This document shows positions 7,444 through 16,770 of a stretch of DNA of 64,000 nt, piece after piece. Position 1 is the stretch's first letter; the number at the start of each line of letters is the position of its first letter. The translations under genes and the position numbers were made by a program. The notes below the pieces were generated by a model. That model saw only the letters and a list, made by a program, of their open reading frames with translations. It ran no database searches and was not told the DNA's origin. Location of the stretch: the NCBI GenBank assembly GCA_017410365.1, contig JAFQQY010000050.1, positions 1 through 64,000 of the forward strand, read 5' to 3'. This DNA is from Prevotella sp. (GTDB taxonomy: Bacteria; Bacteroidota; Bacteroidia; Bacteroidales; Bacteroidaceae).

Positions 7444-9009
7444 TTACATTGGGATGTTGCCATGTTTCTTAGCTGGCAGAGCGTCGCGCTTTGTTGCAAG
7501 CTGAGCCAAACCACGGCAAATGCGGAAACGGGTGTTGCGTGGCTCGATAACATCATCAATATAGCCATACTTGGCTGCCTGATATGGATTAGCGAACAGT
7601 TCGTTGTACTCGTTTTCCTTTTCTGCAATGAATGCATTAACGTCTTCGCCAGCTTCTTTCTTCGCTTTAGCTTCCTTAGCGTAAAGAACTGAAGCTGCGC
7701 CACTTGCACCCATAACGGCAATTTCAGCTGATGGCCATGCATAGTTAAGGTCTGTATGCAACTGCTTGCAACCCATAACGATGTGGCTACCACCGTAAGA
7801 CTTACGAAGAGTAACTGTAATCTTTGGAACTGTAGCCTCTCCGTATGCATAGAGAAGTTTTGCTCCGTGAAGGATAACAGCATTGTATTCCTGACCTGTT
7901 CCTGGCAAGAAGCCTGGTACGTCAACAAGTGACACGATAGGAATATTGAAAGCATCGCAGAAACGAACAAAGCGTGCACCCTTACGGCTAGCGTTAACAT
8001 CAAGAACACCAGCATAGCAAGATGGCTGATTGGCAACGATACCTACGCTCTGACCGTTGAAACGAGCGAAACCAACGATAATATTCTTTGCAAACTTAGG
8101 CTGTACCTCAAGGAACTCGCCGTTGTCAACAATAGAACCGATAACCTTATACATATCGTATGCTTCGTTTGGATTCTCTGGAATGATTTCGTTCAAAGCA
8201 TCTTCAAGACGGTCGATTGGGTCCTCGCACTTTCTGCGTGGAGCAGTTTCCATGTTATTAGATGGAATGTAGCTCAAGAGAGTCTTAATCATCTCTATAC
8301 CTTCTTCTTCTGTTGATGCTGTGAAGTGTGTAACACCACTCTTTGTAGAGTGAACGCTAGCACCACCAAGATGCTCCTGGTCGATGTCCTCGCCTGTAAC
8401 TGTCTTTACAACCTTTGGACCTGTCAAGAACATGAATGATGTATTTTCCATCATCAAGGTGAAGTCGGTGAGGGCAGGAGAGTAAACGGCACCACCTGCA
8501 CAAGGACCGAAGATACCTGAAATCTGTGGAATAACACCAGAAGCCAATATATTTCTTTCAAAAATCTCTGCATAGCCAGCAAGGGCGTTGATACCTTCCT
8601 GAATACGGGCACCACCAGAGTCATTGATACCAATAACAGGTGCACCCATCTTCATAGCCATATCCATCACCTTGCATATTTTCTGACTCATTGTCTCAGA
8701 AAGTGAACCGGCATTAACAGTAAAGTCCTGTGCAAAAACAAACACAAGTCTTCCGTCAACAGTACCGCTACCAGTAACAACTCCATCACCCAGATAGTGC
8801 TTCTTCTCCATACCGAAGTTTGTGCAACGGTGTGTCAAGAACATATCATACTCTTCGAAGCTGCCTTCATCAAGCAACATATTGATGCGCTCACGTGCAG
8901 TATACTTGCCACGCTCATGCTGTTTTGCAATAGCCTTATCACCACCACCCATGCGCGCTTTCTCGCGATTCTCAATGAGCTGCTTGATTTTTTCTAATTG
9001 TTTAGTCAT
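7444..9009 (-). CDS. mmdA: Acyl-CoA carboxyltransferase / methylmalonyl-CoA decarboxylase alpha subunit
   Basis: Transfers the carboxyl group between (S)-methylmalonyl-CoA and carrier biotin, part of the succinate-propionate route. 521 residues with both crotonase-like halves of a fused carboxyltransferase. The first half contains GDGVVTGSGTVDGR and GINDSGGARIQEGI (oxyanion hole). The second contains FNIPIVSLVDVPGFLPGTGQ and SYGGSHIVMG. Gene order with mce, the small subunit and the biotin carrier points to methylmalonyl-CoA. No membrane beta subunit is present in the window, so a soluble propionyl-CoA carboxylase/transcarboxylase role cannot be excluded. Confidence 0.9.
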   Translation of the reverse strand: MTKQLEKIKQLIENREKARMGGGDKAIAKQHERGKYTARERINMLLDEGSFEEYDMFLTHRCTNFGMEKKHYLGDGVVTGSGTVDGRLVFVFAQDFTVNAGSLSETMSQKICKVMDMAMKMGAPVIGINDSGGARIQEGINALAGYAEIFERNILASGVIPQISGIFGPCAGGAVYSPALTDFTLMMENTSFMFLTGPKVVKTVTGEDIDQEHLGGASVHSTKSGVTHFTASTEEEGIEMIKTLLSYIPSNNMETAPRRKCEDPIDRLEDALNEIIPENPNEAYDMYKVIGSIVDNGEFLEVQPKFAKNIIVGFARFNGQSVGIVANQPSCYAGVLDVNASRKGARFVRFCDAFNIPIVSLVDVPGFLPGTGQEYNAVILHGAKLLYAYGEATVPKITVTLRKSYGGSHIVMGCKQLHTDLNYAWPSAEIAVMGASGAASVLYAKEAKAKKEAGEDVNAFIAEKENEYNELFANPYQAAKYGYIDDVIEPRNTRFRICRGLAQLATKRDALPAKKHGNIPM

Positions 9010-9028
9010 TTTTCTGTATTTTATGAAA

Positions 9029-9433
9029 TTAATGTTCGCACAATTCAGTCAACACGCCAACTGTAGATTTTGGATGCAAGAAAGCGATATTAAGATTCTC
9101 TGCGCCCTTACGTGGTGCCTGGTCAATAAGCTTAATACCCTTAGCATCGCACTCTGCAAGTGCATTTGCTACGCCATCCTCAACACAGAATGCTACATGG
9201 TGAACACCGCGGTTGCCCTTGTCAATCCATTTCTGGATTGTGCTTTCTGGTGATGTTGGCTCAAGCAACTCAATTTTTACTTCACCACACTTCAAGAATG
9301 CTGTCTTTACTTTCTGGTCAGCTACTTCTTCGATGTTGTAACACTTCAAACCCAGTACATTCTCAAAGTATGGAAGTGCTTCTTCGATACTTTGAACTGC
9401 AATGCCCAGGTGCTCGATATGAGATATTTTCAT
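9029..9433 (-). CDS. mce: Methylmalonyl-CoA epimerase
   Basis: Interconverts R- and S-methylmalonyl-CoA. The 134-residue vicinal-oxygen-chelate protein begins with EHLGIAV, where His8 is a metal ligand. RGVHHVAFCVED supplies the second His, and the metal site is completed by Glu/Gln residues such as KIELLEP. It is the first gene of the cluster, 19 bp before mmdA, with a promoter box 52 nt upstream. It links methylmalonyl-CoA mutase (not in the window) to the decarboxylase. Confidence 0.93.
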   Translation of the reverse strand: MKISHIEHLGIAVQSIEEALPYFENVLGLKCYNIEEVADQKVKTAFLKCGEVKIELLEPTSPESTIQKWIDKGNRGVHHVAFCVEDGVANALAECDAKGIKLIDQAPRKGAENLNIAFLHPKSTVGVLTELCEH

Positions 9434-9485
9434 AATACCTGAATTATTTGTTATTAATGTTATTGTTTTTGATAGTTTAATACTG

Positions 9486-9493
9486 CAAAGTTA
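9486..9493 (-). promoter_or_regulatory. -7 box (TAACTTTG) for mce-mmdA cluster
   Basis: Minus-strand TAACTTTG with an expected RNA start near 9479, giving a leader of about 45 nt before the mce ATG. Confidence 0.6.
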
Positions 9494-9580
9494 ATCAATA
9501 AACTGTACATACGAAGTCTAAAATCGAATTAATTTATTAAAAAATGTATAATTCGGCACACATTGAATATAATGTGCATT

Positions 9581-11971
9581 TTAGAACTCGAATAGTAGTT
9601 TACAATTAATCTGTCTGCCTGTTAAATAGTTAGGTACGGCATATTGCTGGTTTGTTACGTCAGTAACCCAATAATACGAATTCACATTGTTAATGCCGAA
9701 AAGGTTTAGACAATCAAGCCCCAACCAGATGTTCTTAATGACACTGTTCTTCTTTTTGTCTTCATTGTCATAAGCTCTGTAACTCATTCCGATATCGGCT
9801 CTCTTGTATGCTGGTGCCCTGAAGTCCTGATACTCCAATCCTTTATGCGGTGCACCAAATGGCAAACCGTCGGCAAAGGCAAGTTTTAGCGTCATCTTCC
9901 ACTTTTCTGTTCCTGGGAAATAATCGGTGAAATGCAAGTTGATGCCCCAACGCTGGTCTGTTGGCATCGGTATTGACTTGACGTTAATCTTTTGGCGTGT
10001 GCTCATCAACGAGAAAGTCACCCATGAGTCTGTACCAGGAACAAACTCACCATATAGTTTTAGGTCTAGTCCGGCAGCATAACCTTTGGCTATGTTGTCG
10101 CCATAGTAAGTCACCTTTACGTTGTTGATATTATATGGTATAAGATTGTCCAGAGCCTTATAATATGCTTCTGCTGTAAAACGATAAGGATGTTCCCTCA
10201 TTTTGAACCTGTAGTCAAAAGCAGCTACAAAATGTATAGACTGCTGACTTTTTATTTTGTTGTTCAGCTTAACCTTGGTTATTCTGTTGGTAGTTATGGT
10301 GTCGCGCAGTTCCTTATAGAATGGAGCCTGATAATAAAGACCTGCAGCAAAGCGGAATGTCATGTTTTGATTGAATGCAGGTATAATAGCCAACGATGCA
10401 CGAGGCGATACAGTTGTTTCCTTGTTGTATGACCAGTTGCTGAATCTCAAACCATAGTTAAGCGTATATAGTGTCTGATTCTCACTGCCACTACCGAATC
10501 TGTATGTATCCATCAAGTATCCTTCTATTCTGTTCGACGACATTCTGTTTAAAGATGTCATAGAATAGATAAGGTCAAGTCTGTCAGGAGAGTGGGGTAT
10601 AGAGTATCCGCTTGAGTCGCGCATCTCATATTCCTTTGAGTTCTCCTTTATTTTTTCATGTTTATATGTGAGTCCTCCCTCTATGTCGTGGCGTTTTACC
10701 TTATGCTTGAATATGAGTTTATAACTCTGGACATCTGCTGTAAGGTAGTTTCGCGCATGCTCCATATAAGTACCGACACCAAGTTGCTCTTGTGTCTCCG
10801 TATCGTCAAGCCAGTATTCTCCTTGTATGTCGTATGTTTCCTGTTCTTTAGTATGGAAAGCCGATGCTATGAGCGAAAGGCTAGTATTTGCACTGAAATT
10901 TCTTTTTATGCTTAATGCACCGAACAAGGTTCTGAAGATATCTTTCTCCTGACCGTCAAAATATACCTTGAATGACTTCACATCTTCCATTGTACCGAAT
11001 GAAGTCTCACGGTCGGTAGGTTTAAAGTTGTAATGATTTTCTGATATATTTCCAATAAAGTCTATTGTCCAACGTTCATTCGGAGAATAACTTATATATG
11101 TCTGGTAGTCAAGGAAATTTGGTTTATATTCACCTTTGGTCTCAAGTGAACCAAGTAGATACCTGTTGGTCTTGTATCTTATGCCATGGCTCATAGAGAA
11201 TTTCTTGTTTCCATAGCCCACATAAGCGCTGCCGCCTAACAAAGATGCTTGAAGATTGGCTTCAAACTTATTTACTTTCTTATAATTGATGTCAAGAACA
11301 CTCGACATCTTTTCACCGTATTTAGATTCAAAGCCACCGGTAGAAAAACCAATAGACTCAACCATATCAGGATTGATGATGCTAAGACCTTCCTGTTGTC
11401 CGCTTCTTACGAGTAATGGACGGTAAACTTCTATATTATTGATATATACGGCATTCTCGTCAAATGAACCGCCACGCACATTATATTGGCTTGACAGCTC
11501 GCTGTGTGTAGACACTCCGGCTTGCTGCTGTATAAGTTCCTCAACGGCATTGCCCGTGGTAGAAGCTACTCCTTTAACATCCTTAATGTCCAGTCGTTCA
11601 GTTCCAGTGGTCTGTCTTCGCCTTTCAGTAACAACGACTTCTCCAAGTGCAGCCATAGATGGCAACATAACCTCTACGTTAAGGTTTCCCTTGGCATTTC
11701 TATATGTGCGCTTTCTAGCATTATAGCCAACCATTGAGAACTTCACTACAACTGAGTCTTTAGAGTTGAGAGTAATCTCAAACTCACCTTTAAGATTGGT
11801 CATGGTAACCTTTCCCTGCTCAACACACGAGACTGTTGCCAGTTCAATAGGATTATGTTCTTCATCGACAACACGCCCCTTCAGTTTAAACGTCTGTGCA
11901 AAAACCATTTGGCATGCTATCAGTGATATGATAAATGTGATGTATCTTTTATTGAATTTATTGCTAATCAT
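9581..11971 (-). CDS. TonB-dependent outer-membrane receptor with CarboxypepD_reg-like domain
   Basis: 796-residue outer-membrane transporter. A signal peptide ends at FAQ (about residue 25). A carboxypeptidase-regulatory-like beta-sandwich (about 27-110: KGRVVDEEHNPIELATV) precedes the plug domain (about 115-235: SSQYNVRGGSFDENAVYIN). A 22-strand-type barrel follows, ending in the aromatic residue Phe. The start at 11971 is chosen because the signal peptide begins there; a longer frame to 12247 runs through RNase P RNA. No SusD-like partner adjoins it, so the substrate is unknown. A weak hairpin (9556-9577) lies in the mce spacer just after the stop. Confidence 0.88.
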   Translation of the reverse strand: MISNKFNKRYITFIISLIACQMVFAQTFKLKGRVVDEEHNPIELATVSCVEQGKVTMTNLKGEFEITLNSKDSVVVKFSMVGYNARKRTYRNAKGNLNVEVMLPSMAALGEVVVTERRRQTTGTERLDIKDVKGVASTTGNAVEELIQQQAGVSTHSELSSQYNVRGGSFDENAVYINNIEVYRPLLVRSGQQEGLSIINPDMVESIGFSTGGFESKYGEKMSSVLDINYKKVNKFEANLQASLLGGSAYVGYGNKKFSMSHGIRYKTNRYLLGSLETKGEYKPNFLDYQTYISYSPNERWTIDFIGNISENHYNFKPTDRETSFGTMEDVKSFKVYFDGQEKDIFRTLFGALSIKRNFSANTSLSLIASAFHTKEQETYDIQGEYWLDDTETQEQLGVGTYMEHARNYLTADVQSYKLIFKHKVKRHDIEGGLTYKHEKIKENSKEYEMRDSSGYSIPHSPDRLDLIYSMTSLNRMSSNRIEGYLMDTYRFGSGSENQTLYTLNYGLRFSNWSYNKETTVSPRASLAIIPAFNQNMTFRFAAGLYYQAPFYKELRDTITTNRITKVKLNNKIKSQQSIHFVAAFDYRFKMREHPYRFTAEAYYKALDNLIPYNINNVKVTYYGDNIAKGYAAGLDLKLYGEFVPGTDSWVTFSLMSTRQKINVKSIPMPTDQRWGINLHFTDYFPGTEKWKMTLKLAFADGLPFGAPHKGLEYQDFRAPAYKRADIGMSYRAYDNEDKKKNSVIKNIWLGLDCLNLFGINNVNSYYWVTDVTNQQYAVPNYLTGRQINCKLLFEF

Positions 11972-12061
11972 AATAATTAAGTAACGCAAATAGAGGTGAT
12001 ATATTGTATTGTTTTTTTGCAAATATATTCTGTTTTTCTTTGTCGTACCGCCTTTTTGATG

Positions 12062-12069
12062 TACTTTTG
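12062..12069 (+). promoter_or_regulatory. rnpB promoter -7 box (TACTTTTG)
   Basis: TACTTTTG lies 6 nt before the first base of the RNase P closing helix at 12076. It gives an internal ruler for box-to-start spacing in this genome of about 7 nt, subject to the exact RNA 5' end. Confidence 0.7.
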
Positions 12070-12075
12070 CATAAT

Positions 12076-12445
12076 GAAAGCAGTGTTCCGGTCTGCTGCT
12101 GGCATCATTTTGAGATGCGAGAGGAAAGTCCGGGCAGCATAGGGTGCCTCTCTTCTGAAAGTAGAAGCTATTGGTGACAGTAGGGTATGGCAGAAGAAAA
12201 CAACCGCCACCATGTGGTAAGGGTGAGAAGGTGGTGTAAGAGACCACCAGCCGTTGGGTGATCAGCGGGCTGTGCCACCAGAGGGCTGCAAGTTCATGTA
12301 AACCGTCGTTTGAGGGTTGCCCGCCCGATTAACTCCGATGGAGGGTAGAACGCTTGAGCCGTGTGGCGACATACGGACTAGATAAATAGCAGGCACCATC
12401 TTTAAATAGATGGTACAGAACCCGGCTTATAGGAACAGTGCTTTC
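12076..12445 (+). ncRNA. rnpB: RNase P RNA (class A)
   Basis: The catalytic RNA that trims tRNA 5' leaders. The universal 5' core GAGAGGAAAGTCCGGGC is at about 12119-12135 and the 3' core ACAGAACCCGGCTTATAGG at about 12415-12433. The ends GAAAGCAGTGTTCC and GGAACAGTGCTTTC pair to form the closing helix with one mismatch. A T-run at 12446-12450 ends the gene. The length of about 370 nt is normal. A YihY-family gene starts 20 nt after the RNA. Confidence 0.95.
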
Positions 12446-12464
12446 TTTTTTATATTTCCTGCCT

Positions 12465-13784
12465 ATGAAAAGAACTATTGAACGCATTGTCAGATTTATA
12501 AAGGTTGGTATTTGGCAGATATCAGATGAAGAACAATCTCCATTCAAATTGTTTTGTTTGGATGTATTAAAGAAGCTGATACTTACAATACGTTTCTTCA
12601 CTGCCAAGAAAGTAATGAACGTTGCCTCTGCCCTTACTTATTCGACGCTGTTAGCCATTGTACCCATAATGGCAGTTGTCTTTGCTATAGCTCGTGGGTT
12701 CGGCTACAACAAATACATTGAAGTATGGTTTCGCAGTGCTTTTGAGTCACAACCACAGGCTGCTGAAGTCATAATCGGTTTTGTAAACAGTTATCTTACG
12801 CATACAAAGAGCGGAGTGATTCTTGGTATCGGACTCATCTTTATGCTCTACACAGTGCTCATGCTTATCAGCAATATCGAGGGCGCATTCAACGGTATCT
12901 GGCAGGTCAAGAAACCACGTAGCATTTTCCGCACGTTTACCGATTACATGGCTATGTTGTTGCTGTTTCCAATAATCATTGTACTGACATCAGGTATATC
13001 GATATTTATGACTACGATAGTTGATGAATTGCAGTATTTTGAACTATTGGCACCTGTAGTCAGGTTCCTTTTCGACCTTCTGCCATACATAATCATGTCT
13101 GCCATGTTCATCGGACTTTATGTCTTTATGCCGAATACTCATGTCAAGGTGCGCAATGCTATATTTCCAGGTATACTTGCCGGTGTTGCAATGCAATGGT
13201 TGCAGTTCTTCTATATCAATTCACAGATGTGGGTGAGTAGTTATAATGCCATTTACGGTTCGTTTGCTGCACTGCCATTGTTTATGTTATGGGTACAGAT
13301 ATCATGGACGATATGCCTTTTTGGCGCAGAATTGTCATACACCAACCAGAATCTTGATTTCTATGATTACGACACACATACCGGTGACCTTAGTCATCGT
13401 TACCGTCTGTTGTTATCTGCAATGCTTATGAGTCATATCTGCAAAGGATTTGACAAAGGACGTCGTCCTTATACGACAATTGAATTGCGTGACAAGACAG
13501 ATATACCAATCCGCATTGTCAACGAATTGCTTTATCAATTGATAGAGGCACGTCTGATTATTGAAATAACATCTGACGAGAAAGGAGAACCGTCTCAGTA
13601 TGTTCCTGCCGAAAATGTAAACAATCTTACACTTGGAGTCATGATTGGCCGTATAGAGGCAACTGGCAATTGGAAGATAGACTTGCCTATACACCGTCAT
13701 TACACAAAATTATGGGGTAAGGCTATAGAGATGCGCAGACAATATCTTAACAATGCAGATGATATCTTATTAAAAGATTTATAA
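12465..13784 (+). CDS. YihY/BrkB-family integral membrane protein
   Basis: 439-residue inner-membrane protein of the YihY/virulence factor BrkB family, whose role is not established; an old assignment as ribonuclease BN is considered wrong. The N-terminal two thirds contain about six hydrophobic helices and the family signatures LTYSTLLAIVPIMAVVFAIA and YNAIYGSFAALPLFMLWVQI. The soluble C-terminus (about 320-439) looks like a winged-helix domain. I take the ATG at 12465; an upstream ATG at 12438 lies inside RNase P RNA. It depends either on rnpB read-through or on a promoter hidden within rnpB. Confidence 0.85.
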   Translation: MKRTIERIVRFIKVGIWQISDEEQSPFKLFCLDVLKKLILTIRFFTAKKVMNVASALTYSTLLAIVPIMAVVFAIARGFGYNKYIEVWFRSAFESQPQAAEVIIGFVNSYLTHTKSGVILGIGLIFMLYTVLMLISNIEGAFNGIWQVKKPRSIFRTFTDYMAMLLLFPIIIVLTSGISIFMTTIVDELQYFELLAPVVRFLFDLLPYIIMSAMFIGLYVFMPNTHVKVRNAIFPGILAGVAMQWLQFFYINSQMWVSSYNAIYGSFAALPLFMLWVQISWTICLFGAELSYTNQNLDFYDYDTHTGDLSHRYRLLLSAMLMSHICKGFDKGRRPYTTIELRDKTDIPIRIVNELLYQLIEARLIIEITSDEKGEPSQYVPAENVNNLTLGVMIGRIEATGNWKIDLPIHRHYTKLWGKAIEMRRQYLNNADDILLKDL

Positions 13785-13802
13785 TCAAAAATAACTACAG
13801 AT

Positions 13803-14135
13803 ATGATAATAGATTACAAAAAGATTGAAGAAGAGACCCTTTTAAATTTCAAGGGTGGTAATGGTGAACTCATCACACGTAACTTCATTGATGAGAACAA
13901 TAAGATTATGTGCAGCCGCTTAAAGCCAGGTGCATCAAGTGGGTATCATACACATGAGGGCAATAGCGAGATTGTATATATATTAAGTGGTAAGGGGCAT
14001 TTTGTATATGATGGCAATGAAGAGGCATTCCAGACCGGCGATGTGCACTATTGTCCTATGGGTCACAGTCATGCCATGTTCAATGATGGCGACGAAGACT
14101 TAGTTTACTTTGCTATTGTTCCCCAACACAATTAG
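13803..14135 (+). CDS. Small cupin-domain protein
   Basis: 110 residues forming one cupin beta-barrel. GYHTHEGNSEIVYILSGKGH is the first cupin motif with metal-binding His and Glu, and GDVHYCPMGHSHAMFNDG is the second. Small single-domain cupins bind a metal and can be isomerases, dioxygenases or sensors; the substrate cannot be read from the sequence. It lies 18 bp after the yihY gene on the same strand, so it is probably cotranscribed, and it ends at a shared terminator. Confidence 0.85.
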   Translation: MIIDYKKIEEETLLNFKGGNGELITRNFIDENNKIMCSRLKPGASSGYHTHEGNSEIVYILSGKGHFVYDGNEEAFQTGDVHYCPMGHSHAMFNDGDEDLVYFAIVPQHN

Positions 14136-14160
14136 AATAGCTTATTTATAAAACGAATAA

Positions 14161-14189
14161 AGCCCCTAACTACGGTTAGAGGCTTTTTA
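14161..14189. terminator. Bidirectional terminator between cupin gene and thrC
   Basis: AGCCCCTAAC and GTTAGAGGCT form a 10-bp stem (one mismatch) with a TACG loop, with T-runs on both strands. Convergent genes end on either side. Confidence 0.8.
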
Positions 14190-14190
14190 C

Positions 14191-15504
14191 TTATTGTTTC
14201 ATCAGATAAGATTTGAAGTCTGCAAATTCCTTGCTCAGTTCAATGCTTTGTTTTGTTCCTTTCATAAACTCGGCAAGGCGTTCAGGTATCGCTACTTCTG
14301 ATTCTATGATGCCCTCAACTGTCTCCTTAAACTTAGCAGGGTGGGCTGTTTCACAGAATATACCTATCTCGTTGTCTTTTAGCCCATCTTTCAGTGCCTG
14401 ATATCCACATGCTCCGTGTGGGTCAAGTATATAACCAGTTGCACTAAAGCACTGGCGCATAGTTACTGCAATTGCTTCGTCTGTATAAGTAGCACCGCTG
14501 ATGTGCTTGCACACCTCACTGTGGTCACCCTTATAGAGGTCGTAGATACGTGCGAAGTTGCTTGGGTCACCAACATCCATAGCATTTGCTATAGTCTGTT
14601 TGCTTGCCTTTGGCTCATACTTGCCTGTCTGCAGATAGTTATAGAAAATATCATTTGCATTGTTGGCGGCAATGAATCGCTTGATTGGCAATCCCATCTT
14701 CTGTCCGAAGAGTGCAGAACAGATGTTTCCGAAGTTGCCACTTGGCACACACATCACCACATCTTGATTCTTGCCTTCTTCCTTCATCTTCTTCACTGCC
14801 TGAGCATAAGCATAGAAGTAGTAGAATGATTGTGGCAGGAAACGAGCTACATTGATTGAATTGGCAGAAGTCAATTTCATGTGCTTGTTGAGTTCTTCAT
14901 CCATAAAGGCAGACTTAACCAGAGACTGACAATCGTCAAACACGCCGTCCACCTCAATGGCAGTAATGTTCTTTCCCAATGTTGTGAACTGACATTCCTG
15001 TATCTTGCTCACCTTTCCTTTTGGATATAGCACATAAACATGTATTCCATCGACACCCAAGAATCCGTTGGCAACAGCACTTCCTGTGTCGCCAGATGTT
15101 GCAACAAGAACATTCACTTGTTCATTGCTTTCCTGACGTATGAAATACTGCAGCAATCGTGCCATGAATCTTGCACCCACATCCTTGAAGGCAAGGGTAG
15201 GGCCATGGAATAGTTCAAGGCTATAGATATTGTCTTCTACCTTAACAATAGGACAGTCGAATGCCAATGTATCGTAAACAATCTTCTTAAGCGACTCTGC
15301 CTCTACATCTTTACCGAAAAAGGCATCTGCCACTGTATATGCTATCTCTTGGAAAGAGAGTGTATCTATATTATCGAAAAATTCTTTTGGCAATGGCTTG
15401 ATATGCTCTGGCATATACAATCCTCTGTCTTCTGCAAGTCCCTTTACAACTGCCTTATGCAAATCTGCCTCAGGAGCCTTGCCGTTTGTGCTGTAATATT
15501 TCAT
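14191..15504 (-). CDS. thrC: Threonine synthase
   Basis: PLP enzyme converting O-phosphohomoserine to threonine. The 437-residue protein carries the N-terminal KYYSTNGKAPE segment typical of the enzyme. The PLP lysine is in LAFKDVGARF (about residue 108) and the glycine-rich phosphate loop is ATSGDTGSAVA. CVPSGNFGNI is a further family motif. It is the last gene of the thrA-apgM-like-thrC operon, 20 bp after its neighbour. Confidence 0.95.
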   Translation of the reverse strand: MKYYSTNGKAPEADLHKAVVKGLAEDRGLYMPEHIKPLPKEFFDNIDTLSFQEIAYTVADAFFGKDVEAESLKKIVYDTLAFDCPIVKVEDNIYSLELFHGPTLAFKDVGARFMARLLQYFIRQESNEQVNVLVATSGDTGSAVANGFLGVDGIHVYVLYPKGKVSKIQECQFTTLGKNITAIEVDGVFDDCQSLVKSAFMDEELNKHMKLTSANSINVARFLPQSFYYFYAYAQAVKKMKEEGKNQDVVMCVPSGNFGNICSALFGQKMGLPIKRFIAANNANDIFYNYLQTGKYEPKASKQTIANAMDVGDPSNFARIYDLYKGDHSEVCKHISGATYTDEAIAVTMRQCFSATGYILDPHGACGYQALKDGLKDNEIGIFCETAHPAKFKETVEGIIESEVAIPERLAEFMKGTKQSIELSKEFADFKSYLMKQ

Positions 15505-15524
15505 AATTTAAGTATAATGTCTGA

Positions 15525-16766
15525 TTAATTAATATTCATAAATTCCTTGATGAACTCTGTAGGTTGAAGTGTTCCGTAACATCCTTCCTTGCAACTATCT
15601 TCGTCATAATTCATAACACTGTCAGGTTCTATGCCCTTATGCCATACTAAGAAAGGTACAGGTTCGTTTACATGAATACGTTTCTCTACAGGAGTAGGAT
15701 GGTCTGGCAATATTGCAATGCAAACAGGCTCTTCCATCTTATCAACAGCTTCAAAAATCGGTTTTATAAGACGCTTGTCAAGATAGTCAATTGCTGCCAG
15801 TTTGAGTTCTATATCACCGTCATGTCCAGCTTCATCAGTTGCTTCTACATGAACAAATACAAAGTCTGATTTCTTTAGTGCCTCGATTGCAGCCTCTGCC
15901 TTACCTTCATAGTTGGTATTGGCTAATCCTGTTGCACCTTCAACCTCAATAATGTCAAGACCTGCATAATGTCCAATACCTCTTATTAAGTCTACAGCCG
16001 AAATGACTGCACCTGTTTTTATCTGAGGATATTGCTCTGATAAGGTCATCATTGACGGACGATAACCTCCGCTCCAAGTCCATATAGAATTAGCCTGACG
16101 CTTGCCTTGCTTTGCTCTCTCGATGTTTATAGGATGCTTTGCCAATAGTTCTTGCGACTTGATAATCAGGTCGTTTATTATATCAGCTGTTTCTTGTGGA
16201 GACAATCTGTTGTTGTCATTATCAACATCTTCATTTCCAGCAGTTACCAACAATGGTTGCCACAACTCACCCGGATGGTCGTGTGGAGGATTGCAAACAA
16301 TATTCTTGTTGCCGCCTTTTATCACAAGCAGATGGCGATATTGGATACCAGTTATGAACTTTACCCTGTCATTGCTCAAGTGCTCGTTCAGATAATCAAT
16401 AAGTACTGCAGCTTCTTCTGTTTCAAGATTACCACCATTGTGTGTAACAATCCTGCCGTCTTCTATAGTAATGATATTACAACGAATGGCGAAATCGTCA
16501 TTGCTCATTTCATAACCTATGGAAGCAGCCTCGAGTGGTCCTCTGCCTTCGTACACCTTGTCAAGTTCATAACCAAGAATAGCAGTGTTTGCAACCTCAC
16601 TACCTGGAGGAAATCCCTCTGGTATTGTCTTCAGAATACCACATCTACCTTCTCTTGCAAGTCGGTTCATGTACTCTGGCTTACCATATTGGAGTAGTGT
16701 CTTGTTACCAAGACTTGCCACTTTGTGGTCAGCCATACCGTCACCTAATATAATAATGTGTTTCAT
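15525..16766 (-). CDS. ApgM-type phosphoglycerate mutase homologue, probable homoserine kinase of the threonine operon
   Basis: 413 residues of the alkaline-phosphatase superfamily (archaeal-type cofactor-independent phosphoglycerate mutase family). Metal-binding motifs are GDGMADH at residues 8-14, HVEATDEAGHDGD (about 285-297) and LPDHPTPVE near the C-terminus. A GHMP-type ThrB homoserine kinase is missing between thrA and thrC, and this gene takes its place. Such homologues have been proposed to phosphorylate homoserine. The sequence alone cannot separate mutase from kinase activity, but the operon strongly favours the latter. Confidence 0.8.
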   Translation of the reverse strand: MKHIIILGDGMADHKVASLGNKTLLQYGKPEYMNRLAREGRCGILKTIPEGFPPGSEVANTAILGYELDKVYEGRGPLEAASIGYEMSNDDFAIRCNIITIEDGRIVTHNGGNLETEEAAVLIDYLNEHLSNDRVKFITGIQYRHLLVIKGGNKNIVCNPPHDHPGELWQPLLVTAGNEDVDNDNNRLSPQETADIINDLIIKSQELLAKHPINIERAKQGKRQANSIWTWSGGYRPSMMTLSEQYPQIKTGAVISAVDLIRGIGHYAGLDIIEVEGATGLANTNYEGKAEAAIEALKKSDFVFVHVEATDEAGHDGDIELKLAAIDYLDKRLIKPIFEAVDKMEEPVCIAILPDHPTPVEKRIHVNEPVPFLVWHKGIEPDSVMNYDEDSCKEGCYGTLQPTEFIKEFMNIN

Positions 16767-16770
16767 TACA

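Noticed and set aside
7428-8036. A 254-residue frame overlapping mmdA on the same strand
   Set aside because: Only its last 51 codons, after the mmdA stop, make a sensible protein; the rest is an out-of-frame reading of mmdA.
11972-12247. A longer N-terminus for the TonB receptor
   Set aside because: The extension is the antisense of RNase P RNA; the signal peptide begins at 11971.
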